Source: Salegentibacter salinarum (GTDB lineage: Bacteria > Bacteroidota > Bacteroidia > Flavobacteriales > Flavobacteriaceae). Taken from it: a stretch of DNA of 64,000 nucleotides. This document shows, in pieces, positions 35,761-44,774 of this stretch (positions are counted from its first letter, which is position 1; every line of letters begins with the position of its first letter). Below the pieces are notes generated by a model. That model had not been told where the DNA came from and did no database searches. It saw nothing but the letters and a program-made list of their open reading frames with translations. The stretch is from positions 248,001 through 312,000 of the forward strand of contig NZ_FUZC01000004.1 of NCBI RefSeq assembly GCF_900168115.1, written 5' to 3'. A program made the translations under genes and the position numbers.

Positions 35761-38687
35761 TGAAATTCACTTTCGCTCCGAAAATCTTTGTCTTAACCTT
35801 TTTTCTTCTTGTTTGCTCTACTCTTTCTGCACAAAACAATCCTTTGCTGGCAGAAGATACCGTTGCACAAAAAGAATGGGTAGATAGCACCTATAATGCA
35901 ATGAGCCTTAAAGAAAAAATAGGGCAGTTGCTAATGATAAGTGTTGCTTCAGAAAGTAGTAACACTTATATTGAAAAGGCGAAAAAACAAATTTCAGAAG
36001 AATATATTGGGGGCGTTATTTTCTCTAAAGGCGGTCCGCTAAGACAGGCAAAATTAACCAACGAATTCCAAGAACTTTCCAGAACTCCACTTCTTATAGG
36101 AATGGATGCCGAATGGGGCCTCGCAATGCGCCTTGATTCTACCTTCACGCTACCCTGGAATATGACGCTGGGGGCTATTCAGGATAATAATTTAATTGAA
36201 GAAGCAGGGGCCGCAATTTCCAGGCATACTAAAAGACTGGGTGTACATATTAATTTTGCTCCGGTTGTAGATATTAATACCAATCCTAATAATCCTATCA
36301 TTGGAAATAGAAGTTTTGGGGAGAATAAAATTAATGTAGCCGAAAAATCGCTTGCCTTTATGCAAGGTATGCATCGGGTTGGTACATTATCCAGCGCAAA
36401 ACATTTTCCGGGCCACGGCGATACAGATACCGATTCGCATAAAACCTTACCAACTATTCCGTTTTCAAAAGAAAGGCTGGATAGTTTAGAACTTTATCCA
36501 TACTATCCTTTAATTACCCACGGACTTTCCAGTGTGATGGTTGCACATTTAAACGTGCCTGCCATTCAGGAAAATTCAAGGACTCCATCTTCGCTTTCTA
36601 AAGTGATAATCACAGATCTTCTAAAGGAAAAAATGAATTTTGAAGGACTTATTTTTACTGATGCCCTTAATATGAAAGGCCTTACCAATAATGCAGAAGC
36701 TGGGGATGCTGAATTAAGAGCATTTTTGGCAGGAAATGATGTGTTATTAATGCCTGAAAAAGTTGAAGTTGCTTCTGAAGTTTTAATCAATGCTTATAAA
36801 AACAATATTATTACCCCTGGGAGATTAGCACATTCTGTAAAAAAGATACTTCAGGCAAAATATAAGGCAGGACTGAACGAGCAAGAAAGCGTTCAGGAGA
36901 ATTTTATTTTTGAGGAACTTAATTCGGTTCGGGATAAGGTTTTATTAGAAGAACTCTTTGAAAATGCACTTACCCTAATTAAAAATAACAAAGCCGTTTT
37001 ACCGGTTAAAGATATTGCCGATTCCCGTATAGCTTATGTAAATTTTGGCGATGCCGATGGTAGTATGTTTTTAAACGAATTAAAGAGATACACCCATATA
37101 GATTGGGTTTCAGCAACACGTTTAAGCGATTTACAGAAGAAGTTAGAAGAATATGATCTTGTAATTTTAGGTTATCACAAGCCTAATAGCAGTCCCTGGG
37201 CATCTTATAAATTTTCATCAGGAGAATTACACTGGATCAATCAAATTGCTACAGAAAATAAAACAGTATTAAGTCTTTTTTCGAGTCCGTATGCCTTAAG
37301 GGAACTCCTCGGAATCAACGAGTTGGAAGGAATTCTAGTTAATTATCAAAATCATCCCGTAGCCCAGGAAAAAGCTGCCCAGCTAATTTTTGGGGCTGTT
37401 GAGGCCAGAGGGAAACTTCCTGTAAGCATAGGTAATAATTTTCCCGAAGGTACGGGTTATCAAACCCAAAACATAGATAGACTGGCTTACGGACTACCTG
37501 AAAGTGTGGGTTTAAATTCCTATAAATTAAACAGAATAGACAGTATAATTACTGAAGCTATTGATAAAGAAATGACGCCTGGCGCTCAAATTCTAATAGC
37601 GCGAAAAGGAAAAATAGTTTACAACAAAAACTTTGGTTATCATACGTACGATAAGAAAATCCCGGTTTCAGATACTTCGGTTTACGATTTGGCTTCACTA
37701 ACCAAAATTCTAGCGACTTTACCGCTTATTATGGAACAGGAAGAAGAAGGGATTGTTAGTTTTGATTCAAGACTTGGAGAAATGATGCCTGTTTTTCAGA
37801 ATTCGAATAAAGCAAATATCAGGTTGCAGGATATGCTTATGCATTATGCCCGGTTAAAATCCTGGATTCCTTTTCATATAAATACAATAGACAGAAAAAC
37901 AAGATTACCTTCAGAAGATTATTTTCATAAAAGGCCTTCAGCTGAATTTAATACCAAAGTTGCCAACGAAATGTATCTTAGAAATGATATGAAAGATACA
38001 ATTATCAATATCATTAAAGATAGCGACTTAGAACGGAGTTTAGATTATAAATACAGCGATCTCCCGTTTTACATTTTAAAATATTATCTGGAAGGTTATT
38101 ATGGCCAAACTTTACATAATCTTACACAGGAGAAAATCTATAAACCATTAGGCGCCACCCATACAGGTTATTTACCAACGTCAAGATTTCCTTTAGAACA
38201 AATTGTCCCTACCGAAATTGATAAGCTATGGCGCAGGCAACTTATTCATGGGGTGGTTCACGATCAGGGAGCCGCATTACAGGGCGGCATTGGTGGTCAT
38301 GCCGGTCTTTTTAGCACCGCTAACGATGTGGCTAAAATTATGCATGTATACCTTAATAATGGGATGTACGGCGGTAAACAATATTTAAAAGAAGAAACCA
38401 TTTCAAAATTCAATACCTGTTATTATTGCGAAAAAAATGTAAGACGTGGCGTTGGTTTCGACAAACCCCAACTGGGAAGCTCAGGACCAACCTGTAATTG
38501 CTTATCTATGGAAAGTTTTGGCCATAGCGGTTTTACCGGCACCTTTGCCTGGGCAGACCCCGAAGAAGAAATTGTTTATGTATTTTTGTCTAATAGAACT
38601 TTTCCCGATTCTACCAATAGGAAGTTAATTAGGGAGGATGTAAGATCTAGAATACAAGAAGTTATCTACGAATCTATAGATTTTTAG
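35760..38687 (+). CDS. GH3 beta-N-acetylhexosaminidase fused to serine beta-lactamase-like hydrolase
   Basis: 975 residues with a signal peptide (to TLSAQ). Residues about 25-380 form a GH3 domain of NagZ type with the KHFPGHGDTDTDSH motif, whose Asp-His pair is the acid/base, and LIFTDALNMKG carrying the nucleophile Asp. A GH3 C-terminal domain follows (to about 570). The rest (590-960) is a class C beta-lactamase-like domain with the nucleophile Ser in LASLTKIL (SxxK) and a C-terminal HSGFTGT box. Both activities fit muropeptide turnover in the periplasm. The fusion is known in Bacteroidota; which bond the second half cuts is unclear. Confidence 0.88.
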   Translation: MKFTFAPKIFVLTFFLLVCSTLSAQNNPLLAEDTVAQKEWVDSTYNAMSLKEKIGQLLMISVASESSNTYIEKAKKQISEEYIGGVIFSKGGPLRQAKLTNEFQELSRTPLLIGMDAEWGLAMRLDSTFTLPWNMTLGAIQDNNLIEEAGAAISRHTKRLGVHINFAPVVDINTNPNNPIIGNRSFGENKINVAEKSLAFMQGMHRVGTLSSAKHFPGHGDTDTDSHKTLPTIPFSKERLDSLELYPYYPLITHGLSSVMVAHLNVPAIQENSRTPSSLSKVIITDLLKEKMNFEGLIFTDALNMKGLTNNAEAGDAELRAFLAGNDVLLMPEKVEVASEVLINAYKNNIITPGRLAHSVKKILQAKYKAGLNEQESVQENFIFEELNSVRDKVLLEELFENALTLIKNNKAVLPVKDIADSRIAYVNFGDADGSMFLNELKRYTHIDWVSATRLSDLQKKLEEYDLVILGYHKPNSSPWASYKFSSGELHWINQIATENKTVLSLFSSPYALRELLGINELEGILVNYQNHPVAQEKAAQLIFGAVEARGKLPVSIGNNFPEGTGYQTQNIDRLAYGLPESVGLNSYKLNRIDSIITEAIDKEMTPGAQILIARKGKIVYNKNFGYHTYDKKIPVSDTSVYDLASLTKILATLPLIMEQEEEGIVSFDSRLGEMMPVFQNSNKANIRLQDMLMHYARLKSWIPFHINTIDRKTRLPSEDYFHKRPSAEFNTKVANEMYLRNDMKDTIINIIKDSDLERSLDYKYSDLPFYILKYYLEGYYGQTLHNLTQEKIYKPLGATHTGYLPTSRFPLEQIVPTEIDKLWRRQLIHGVVHDQGAALQGGIGGHAGLFSTANDVAKIMHVYLNNGMYGGKQYLKEETISKFNTCYYCEKNVRRGVGFDKPQLGSSGPTCNCLSMESFGHSGFTGTFAWADPEEEIVYVFLSNRTFPDSTNRKLIREDVRSRIQEVIYESIDF

Positions 38688-38756
38688 ATAATTGGGTGAA
38701 TGGCCTGCAAAACTTAATTTGAAAACAAAAAATCGGCCTTGGTCGTAATTTAAATT

Positions 38757-38770
38757 CTCACTAAGGTGAG
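38757..38770. promoter_or_regulatory. Small inverted repeat before bshA
   Basis: CTCAC-TAAG-GTGAG forms a perfect 5-base inverted repeat 13 bases before the bshA ATG. It could be an operator or an RNA hairpin, or chance. Confidence 0.25.
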
Positions 38771-38783
38771 TAAATCGAGCTAA

Positions 38784-39917
38784 ATGAAAATAGCCATTGT
38801 ATGTTATCCTACCTTTGGGGGTAGTGGAGTGGTAGCCACAGAGCTGGGGCTGGCCCTTGCAAAACGTGGTCACGAAATACATTTTGTAACCTACAGTCAA
38901 CCTGTACGTTTAGATCAACTTTCCAGCAATGTACGTTTTCACGAAGTACACGTACCAGAATATCCACTTTTTCATTATCAGCCCTATGAGCTTGCACTTA
39001 GCAGTAAACTGGTAAACGTGGTAAAACAATTTGATATTGAGCTTTTACACGTTCATTATGCAATTCCGCACGCATATGCGGGTTACATGGCGAAAAAAAT
39101 GCTTGCTGAAGAAGGCATTAACCTTCCTATGGTAACTACACTTCACGGTACCGATATTACTTTGGTAGGAAACCATCCTTTCTATAAACCGGCGGTGACT
39201 TTTAGTATTAATAACAGCGATATAGTGACTTCGGTATCTAAAAGTTTAAAAGAAGACACTTTGAAATTCTTCAAAATCAGGAATGAAATTGAAGTAATAC
39301 CCAATTTTATAGATTGCAGTAAATACGATAATAAAGCCTTTACCGATTGCCAGCGTGAAATGATGGCCGATAATAAAGAAAAGATTATTACTCATATTAG
39401 TAATTTCAGAAAAGTGAAGCGCATAGATGACGTGATCAAGATCTTTTATGAAATTCAGAAGGAAATAGATGCGAAATTGATGATGGTTGGGGAAGGCCCC
39501 GAAAAAGAAATGGCAGAAGATTTAGTAGACGAACTCAATATTGCCGATAAAGTAATGTTCCTGGGCCAAAGCCACGAAATAGATAAAATTCTTTGTTTTT
39601 CTGATCTATTCTTGCTGCCTTCAGAGAAAGAGAGTTTTGGTCTTTCGGCCCTGGAAGCTATGGTTAATGGAGTTGCAATAATATCTACAAATACCGGCGG
39701 ACTTCCGGAAGTTAACCAAAATGGAATTTCCGGTTATTTAAGTGACGTAGGAGATGTTCAGGCAATGGCGGCGAATGCATTAAAAATTCTGGAAAACGAT
39801 GAAACCTTGGAGAAATTTAAAAACAACGCCAGAAGTGTTGCCGAAAAATTTGATATAAAAAATGTAATGCCGCTTTATGAAGATATTTATCAAAGAGCTT
39901 TACACACTACCTTATAA
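38784..39917 (+). CDS. bshA: N-acetyl-alpha-D-glucosaminyl L-malate synthase BshA
   Basis: 377 residues, a GT4 glycosyltransferase with the characteristic BshA start KIAIVCYPTFGGSGVVATELG, HVHYAIPHAYAG and HGTDITLVG. The C-terminal donor site has PSEKESFGLSALEAM. It joins UDP-GlcNAc to L-malate, the first step to bacillithiol; bshB and bshC are not in the window. Bacillithiol is the main low-molecular thiol in many Flavobacteriia. A strong hairpin ends the gene. Confidence 0.95.
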   Translation: MKIAIVCYPTFGGSGVVATELGLALAKRGHEIHFVTYSQPVRLDQLSSNVRFHEVHVPEYPLFHYQPYELALSSKLVNVVKQFDIELLHVHYAIPHAYAGYMAKKMLAEEGINLPMVTTLHGTDITLVGNHPFYKPAVTFSINNSDIVTSVSKSLKEDTLKFFKIRNEIEVIPNFIDCSKYDNKAFTDCQREMMADNKEKIITHISNFRKVKRIDDVIKIFYEIQKEIDAKLMMVGEGPEKEMAEDLVDELNIADKVMFLGQSHEIDKILCFSDLFLLPSEKESFGLSALEAMVNGVAIISTNTGGLPEVNQNGISGYLSDVGDVQAMAANALKILENDETLEKFKNNARSVAEKFDIKNVMPLYEDIYQRALHTTL

Positions 39918-39920
39918 AAA

Positions 39921-39946
39921 AAGAGGCTGTTTCTAAACAGCCTCTT
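39921..39946. terminator. Bidirectional terminator between bshA and barrel-protein gene
   Basis: AAGAGGCTGTTT and AAACAGCCTCTT are perfect 12-base arms around CT. An A run precedes and T-rich sequence follows, so it can stop transcripts from both convergent genes. Confidence 0.8.
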
Positions 39947-39970
39947 CAATTCAATCTTCTCTATTATTCT

Positions 39971-40471
39971 CTAGAACTGGTATCTTACTCCTAATGCAAT
40001 ATCTGGAGAAAATTCATTCAATACATCATTGTCACTAAAGAATCCAAATTCAGGTCTAAAATCTAAAGAGATCAATAAAGGGATATCAAAGTTATATTCA
40101 ATACCTATATCACCGGCAAGGAATAAATAAGTACCGTCATCATCAAAACCATCACCTCTTTGGCCATCAACGCCTAAGATACCAGCCCCTGCACCGGCGT
40201 ACCAGTTAAATCCGCCTTCAATATTCCAAACCCATTGGTAAAGACCGGTTAGTTTAAATGCATCATAATCGCTGTTATCACGCCATCCAAGGTCTAATTC
40301 CAAACGATTATTGTTGGTTCCTAAGGCTCTTTGGTAAGAGATTTCAGCTCCCACACCGTCTCCACCACCAAATCTCACTCCAATGGCGTTATCTGAAATG
40401 GTCTGAGCTTCAGCCTGATTATAAAACGTAGCGCCGATTACAAAAACGGCAAGTAAAACTAATTTCTTCAT
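39971..40471 (-). CDS. Small outer-membrane beta-barrel protein
   Basis: I choose the ATG at 40471 (166 residues, MKKLVLLAVF), because an upstream in-frame start at 40498 lies within a -7 element. The signal peptide ends at YNQAEAQ. The mature part alternates polar and hydrophobic residues in barrel fashion (GVRFGGGDGVGAEISYQRAL, NRLELDLGWRD) and ends in an aromatic Phe (GVRYQF), as needed for BAM recognition. Function unknown; related small barrels are abundant in this family. Confidence 0.8.
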   Translation of the reverse strand: MKKLVLLAVFVIGATFYNQAEAQTISDNAIGVRFGGGDGVGAEISYQRALGTNNNRLELDLGWRDNSDYDAFKLTGLYQWVWNIEGGFNWYAGAGAGILGVDGQRGDGFDDDGTYLFLAGDIGIEYNFDIPLLISLDFRPEFGFFSDNDVLNEFSPDIALGVRYQF

Positions 40472-40495
40472 AGTTAGGATTTTTAGATTTGCTGG

Positions 40496-40503
40496 CAAAT
40501 TTA
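40496..40503 (-). promoter_or_regulatory. -7 promoter element of the barrel-protein gene
   Basis: On the minus strand TAAATTTG fits TAnnTTTG, 25 bases before the ATG at 40471. It decides the start choice of that gene. Confidence 0.5.
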
Positions 40504-40610
40504 AATGTTAAAACCGCACAGAAAACTAATGCCAAGCCAATCTATTGTTAATATTGTTTAAAAATCTGTTAAGCGCTTTAGGGGAAATTTTCTATTTTTA
40601 ACCCATAATT

Positions 40611-43529
40611 ATGAAAGAAAAACTTAACCAACTATCCCAGCAAATTGACGGCCAGTTATATGACGATAAATTATGGCGATCAATCTTTGCAACAGATGCC
40701 TCCGTTTATCGCGAAATGCCTTTGGCAGTCTGTTATCCAAAAAGTGAAAAAGATTTAAAGAAGCTTATTAAATTTGCAAAAACAAATAAAACTTCTTTAA
40801 TTCCAAGAACGGCAGGAACCTCGCTCGCCGGCCAGTGTGTAGGAGATGGCATCGTGGTAGATGTATCAAAGCATTTTACAAAAATCATAAAAATAGATCA
40901 GGAAGCGAAAACCGTGACCTTGCAACCCGGTGTGATCCGTGACGACCTTAACCGGGTTTTAAATGAATCCGGTTTATTTTTTGGTCCAAATACTTCAACT
41001 TCCAATCGTTGTATGATTGGCGGAATGGTGGGGAATAATTCCAGCGGAACTACTTCTATTAAATACGGCACAACCCGCGAAAAACTGGTTTCTTTAAAAA
41101 CAATTCTTAGCGATGGGAGTGAGGCTGAGTTTAAAGATATTACCGCAGAAGAATTTCAGGAAAAATTAAAACTCCAAAACCTGGAAGGGGAAATTTATCG
41201 AAATATCAATAAACACCTATCTTCTGAAGAAAATAAAGAAGAGCTGATTGAAAAATATCCGCCTAAAAGTTTACACCGAAGAAATACCGGTTATGCGATA
41301 GATGAATTGCTCTATGCTGAAGTTTTTTCTGAAGATTCTACCGAGCCCTTAAACCTTTGCAAGTTGTTGTGTGGAAGTGAAGGTACATTGGCATTTACCA
41401 CCGAGATTACCCTGAAGTTGGACGATTTGCAGCCGCCTGAAGCGGCGATGATCGCAGCGCATTTTGATAGTATTGAAAGCTGTATGCAAGCCGTGGTGCC
41501 GGTGATGAAACATTCGCTCTACACCTGCGAAATGATGGATAAAACCATCCTGGATTGCACTAAACAAAACCTGAAATACAAAGAAAACCGATTTTTTATT
41601 GAAGGCGATCCCAAGGCGATTTTAATGCTGGAAATAAGGGCAAATACCGCTGAAGAAGTCCAGGAACAAAGTCAACGTGTGCTAGAAACACTAAAAGCAT
41701 CCAATTTAAGTTATGCTTTTCCGGTTTTAATGGGTGATCAAATAGAGCTAGCAATGGAGCTGAGAAAGGCCGGACTCGGACTTTTGGGAAATATTATTGG
41801 CGACAAAAAAGCCGTGGCTTGTATAGAAGACACCGCGGTTGCGATTCCATATCTGGCCAATTATATTGCTGAATTTGCCGAAATAATGAAAAATTACGGC
41901 CAGGATGCTGTGTATTACGCGCATGCCGGCGCCGGAGAAATTCATTTAAGGCCAATCTTAAATTTAAAGAAATCTGAAGATGTAAAACTTTTTAGAAGTA
42001 TTACAACTGATGTTGCCAAACTGGTAAAGCAATACAACGGTTCTTTAAGTGGTGAGCACGGGGATGGTAGGGTAAGGGCAGAATTTATTGAAATGATGAT
42101 TGGTCCTAAAAATTATCAAATTCTCAGGGATATTAAGTACACTTTTGATCCTGATAATATCTTTAATCCAGGCAAAATCACAGATACTGCACCAATGGAT
42201 ACCTCACTGCGATACAAGGCAGATAGAAAGGAACCTGAGATTTCAACTTTAATGGATTTCTCAGAATCTGAAGGAATTCTAAAACTTGCCGAAAAATGTA
42301 ATGGGAGCGGTGATTGTAGAAAATCGGCGGAAGCCGGTGGTACTATGTGCCCAAGTTATCGCGCCACAAAAGATGAAAAAGATACTACTCGGGCGAGGGC
42401 AAATACACTTCGCGAGTTTTTAACCAATTCAGATAAAAGCAACCGATTTGACCACGAAGAAATAAAGGAAGCCTTTGATCTTTGTATAAGTTGTAAAGGT
42501 TGTAAAAGTGAATGCCCTTCCAGCGTTGATGTAGCTGCTTTAAAAGCGGAGTTCCAGTATCAATATCAAAAAGAGCACGGAAAAAGTTTAAGGAGCAAAG
42601 CTTTTGCCAATAATGGCAAAATGAATAGCCTGGCTTCAAAAACCCCGGGAATTGCGAATTTTTTCTTTAAAAATTCCTTGACTTCCAGTATAGCCAAAAA
42701 GATGATGGGTGTTGCACCCGAAAGGAGTTTACCAATTTTGGCAAAACGAACGCTTGCTAATTACTATAAAAAGAATAAAAAGCGTTTTCAACTTGAGAAT
42801 CCTATTAAAACCGTTTACTTTTTTAATGATGAATTCACCAATTTTCTGGATTCAGAAATAGGAATTGATGCGCTAGAGTTATTGCATTATCTCAATTACC
42901 GAATAGAATTTGTAAAACACGAAGAAAGCGGTAGAAGCCATATTTCAAAAGGTTTTCTGGAAGAAGCAAAGGTTTTTGCTAATAAAAACATCAATACTTT
43001 TAAAGATTTAATTTCTGACGAAACCCCTTTAATCGGCTTGGAACCATCGGCTATTTTAACTTTCAGAGATGAATATTTACGCTTAGCCAATGATAAAACA
43101 GATGCTGAAAACCTGGCAAAGAATTCATTCATAATAGAAGAATTTCTGAAAAAGGAAATCGCCCTTGGTAATATAAGCCCGGAACAATTTACTTCAGAAG
43201 AAAAGAACATTAAAATTCACGGGCATTGTCATCAGAAAGCACTTTCAAATACTGCGGTGACTTTTGATGTACTCAATCTTCCGAAGAATTTTAAAGTAAG
43301 TATAATTCCCTCTGGTTGCTGTGGGATGGCCGGCTCTTTTGGTTATGAAAAAGAACATTATGAAGTAAGTATGAATATCGGCGAGCAAACTTTGTTCCCT
43401 GCAGTTAGAAAAGCAACAGAGGAAACGCTTATTTCTGCAAATGGTACAAGTTGTCGCCACCAGATTTTGGATGGCACAAAACGCAACGCACTGCATCCGG
43501 TGAGCATTTTAAGGGAAGCCTTAGTGTAA
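40611..43529 (+). CDS. FAD-linked and Fe-S-containing D-lactate/2-hydroxyacid dehydrogenase (Ydi J-like)
   Basis: 972 residues. A PCMH-type FAD domain (about 30-260, with PRTAGTSLAGQCVGDGIVVD and GGMVGNNSSGT) is followed by the FAD-oxidase C-terminal cap (about 270-530, SGEHGDGRVRAEFIE). Next is a 4Fe-4S segment (CNGSGDCRKS, then CISCKGCKSECP), and at the C-terminus a CCG part (HGHCHQKAL, PSGCCGMAGSFGYE). This fused architecture is that of large respiratory D-2-hydroxyacid dehydrogenases such as D-lactate dehydrogenase, feeding electrons to quinone. Precise substrate is unproven. It stands alone and ends 1 base from the convergent regulator gene. Confidence 0.88.
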   Translation: MKEKLNQLSQQIDGQLYDDKLWRSIFATDASVYREMPLAVCYPKSEKDLKKLIKFAKTNKTSLIPRTAGTSLAGQCVGDGIVVDVSKHFTKIIKIDQEAKTVTLQPGVIRDDLNRVLNESGLFFGPNTSTSNRCMIGGMVGNNSSGTTSIKYGTTREKLVSLKTILSDGSEAEFKDITAEEFQEKLKLQNLEGEIYRNINKHLSSEENKEELIEKYPPKSLHRRNTGYAIDELLYAEVFSEDSTEPLNLCKLLCGSEGTLAFTTEITLKLDDLQPPEAAMIAAHFDSIESCMQAVVPVMKHSLYTCEMMDKTILDCTKQNLKYKENRFFIEGDPKAILMLEIRANTAEEVQEQSQRVLETLKASNLSYAFPVLMGDQIELAMELRKAGLGLLGNIIGDKKAVACIEDTAVAIPYLANYIAEFAEIMKNYGQDAVYYAHAGAGEIHLRPILNLKKSEDVKLFRSITTDVAKLVKQYNGSLSGEHGDGRVRAEFIEMMIGPKNYQILRDIKYTFDPDNIFNPGKITDTAPMDTSLRYKADRKEPEISTLMDFSESEGILKLAEKCNGSGDCRKSAEAGGTMCPSYRATKDEKDTTRARANTLREFLTNSDKSNRFDHEEIKEAFDLCISCKGCKSECPSSVDVAALKAEFQYQYQKEHGKSLRSKAFANNGKMNSLASKTPGIANFFFKNSLTSSIAKKMMGVAPERSLPILAKRTLANYYKKNKKRFQLENPIKTVYFFNDEFTNFLDSEIGIDALELLHYLNYRIEFVKHEESGRSHISKGFLEEAKVFANKNINTFKDLISDETPLIGLEPSAILTFRDEYLRLANDKTDAENLAKNSFIIEEFLKKEIALGNISPEQFTSEEKNIKIHGHCHQKALSNTAVTFDVLNLPKNFKVSIIPSGCCGMAGSFGYEKEHYEVSMNIGEQTLFPAVRKATEETLISANGTSCRHQILDGTKRNALHPVSILREALV

Positions 43530-43530
43530 T

Positions 43531-44517
43531 TTAAGTGCTCGCCCTGGCGCGATTGTATTTATTTCGATATTGAACCGGGGAAATCCCGGTTATTTTTTTG
43601 AAAGTATTTCGAAAGGCTTTTTCATCAGAATAACCGACTTCAAACATTACTTCACCCACATTTTCGCGGGAAGTTTCCAGGCTGCGCTTGGCGGCTTCCA
43701 CTTTTACGCGTTGCGTGTATTGGCTTATCGTATTATCGGTTGCTTTTTTAAATCGGCGTTCCAGGCTGCGGCGGCTTAGGGCGAATTTCCTGGCCAAATC
43801 GTCTACATTAATTTTTTGGGGAAAATGGGCTTCAATATATTCCTGAACTTTTTTCACGGTTGAATCTTCATGACTTTTCTGACCTTCAAAAATCCGAAAG
43901 GCCGATTGTTCAGCTTTATCCATATCTATCATAAAAGCTTTAGAAGTGAGAATAGCCATTTCCCTTCCCGCATATTTTTCGACTAAATATAAAAGTAAAT
44001 TAAGGTAAGAATAGGCTCCTCCACTGGTATAAATACCCGAATCTTCAGTAAGAATTTTATCGGCTACCAGGTGGGCTTCAGGATAGCGTGATTTAAAGTT
44101 TTCAGCGTGAATCCAGTGGGTTGAGCATTGTTTCCCGTCTAAAAGTCCGGTTTCTGCCAGGAAAAACGCAGCCACGCATAAACTGGCAATTTCAGTTCCT
44201 TTTTCATAGTGTTTCTTCAACCACGGTATAAAATCCTTATTTCTTTCCAAAGCAACTTCCGGTTCATCGTGAATGGCGGGAATAATTATAAGATCGGTTT
44301 TAGCAATCTCATCAATCATTTTTTCGGGTTTAACCGAAAAAAGTCCGTTGGTTTGCTCAGTAGGATTAGACACACCTACCAGTTCAACTTCAAACAAGGG
44401 TTTCTTACCTCGCTGTTCTAAAAATCCGTTCACCTGATTGAAAATCTGGTGTGCTCCAACGATATTCACCAAACTCGTATGGCCCCGGGGAATTAGTATG
44501 GAAATATGCTTTTTCAT
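43531..44517 (-). CDS. GlxA-type transcriptional regulator (DJ-1/PfpI domain plus AraC HTH)
   Basis: 328 residues. The N-terminal DJ-1/PfpI-like domain (1-190) retains the elbow Cys in IASLCVAAFFLAETG and THWIHAE. The C-terminal AraC domain (about 225-325) has two HTHs (NVDDLARKFALSRRSLERRF and NVGEVMFEVGYSDEKAFRNT). Such proteins sense amides or other small ligands and activate or repress neighbouring genes. It diverges from the DinB gene at 44775, and a 12-base palindrome (44528-44539) lies just ahead of its start. Confidence 0.9.
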   Translation of the reverse strand: MKKHISILIPRGHTSLVNIVGAHQIFNQVNGFLEQRGKKPLFEVELVGVSNPTEQTNGLFSVKPEKMIDEIAKTDLIIIPAIHDEPEVALERNKDFIPWLKKHYEKGTEIASLCVAAFFLAETGLLDGKQCSTHWIHAENFKSRYPEAHLVADKILTEDSGIYTSGGAYSYLNLLLYLVEKYAGREMAILTSKAFMIDMDKAEQSAFRIFEGQKSHEDSTVKKVQEYIEAHFPQKINVDDLARKFALSRRSLERRFKKATDNTISQYTQRVKVEAAKRSLETSRENVGEVMFEVGYSDEKAFRNTFKKITGISPVQYRNKYNRARAST

Positions 44518-44527
44518 CTGAAATTTT

Positions 44528-44539
44528 TTTCAATTGAAA
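44528..44539. promoter_or_regulatory. 12-base palindrome ahead of the GlxA-type gene
   Basis: TTTCAATTGAAA is perfectly symmetric and lies 11 bases upstream of the regulator's start codon, a place fit for autoregulation. Chance is possible in AT-rich DNA. Confidence 0.3.
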
Positions 44540-44610
44540 TTCAGGAGCTTAAAGTTACTATAAAATCTAAAAAATTTGTTTTAAGGATTAAACAAATATT
44601 AAAACCCTGC

Positions 44611-44626
44611 TGACAAACCCTTGTCA
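44611..44626. promoter_or_regulatory. Inverted repeat TGACAA-N4-TTGTCA in the divergent region
   Basis: Perfect 6-base arms lie around ACCC, 12 bases ahead of the -7 element at 44638-44645. A further half site TGACAA follows directly after that element (44644-44649). The layout fits an operator over the promoter of the DinB gene; the GlxA or WYL regulators are candidate binders. Confidence 0.4.
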
Positions 44627-44637
44627 CATTGCCTCTT

Positions 44638-44645
44638 TAATTTTG
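44638..44645 (+). promoter_or_regulatory. -7 promoter element for the DinB gene
   Basis: TAATTTTG fits TAnnTTTG, leaving a leader of about 120 bases before the ATG at 44775. The leader holds an 18-codon reading frame (44669-44725), which has no visible support as a gene. Confidence 0.45.
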
Positions 44646-44774
44646 ACAAGTAATTAAAAAACAGGCGTATGAATTTTTTAGAACACACCGGATGTATAGG
44701 AAATACGGTAATAGAATGGCTTTAGCCTAGAATATCAAAATGAAGAAATTAATTAATCTTTTAAAACTATAATT

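Noticed and set aside
44669-44725. 18-codon frame in the DinB leader as a leader-peptide gene
   Set aside because: It has a start, a stop and an upstream -7 element, but no coding signature, no attenuator hairpin and no repeated regulatory codons; length fits chance.
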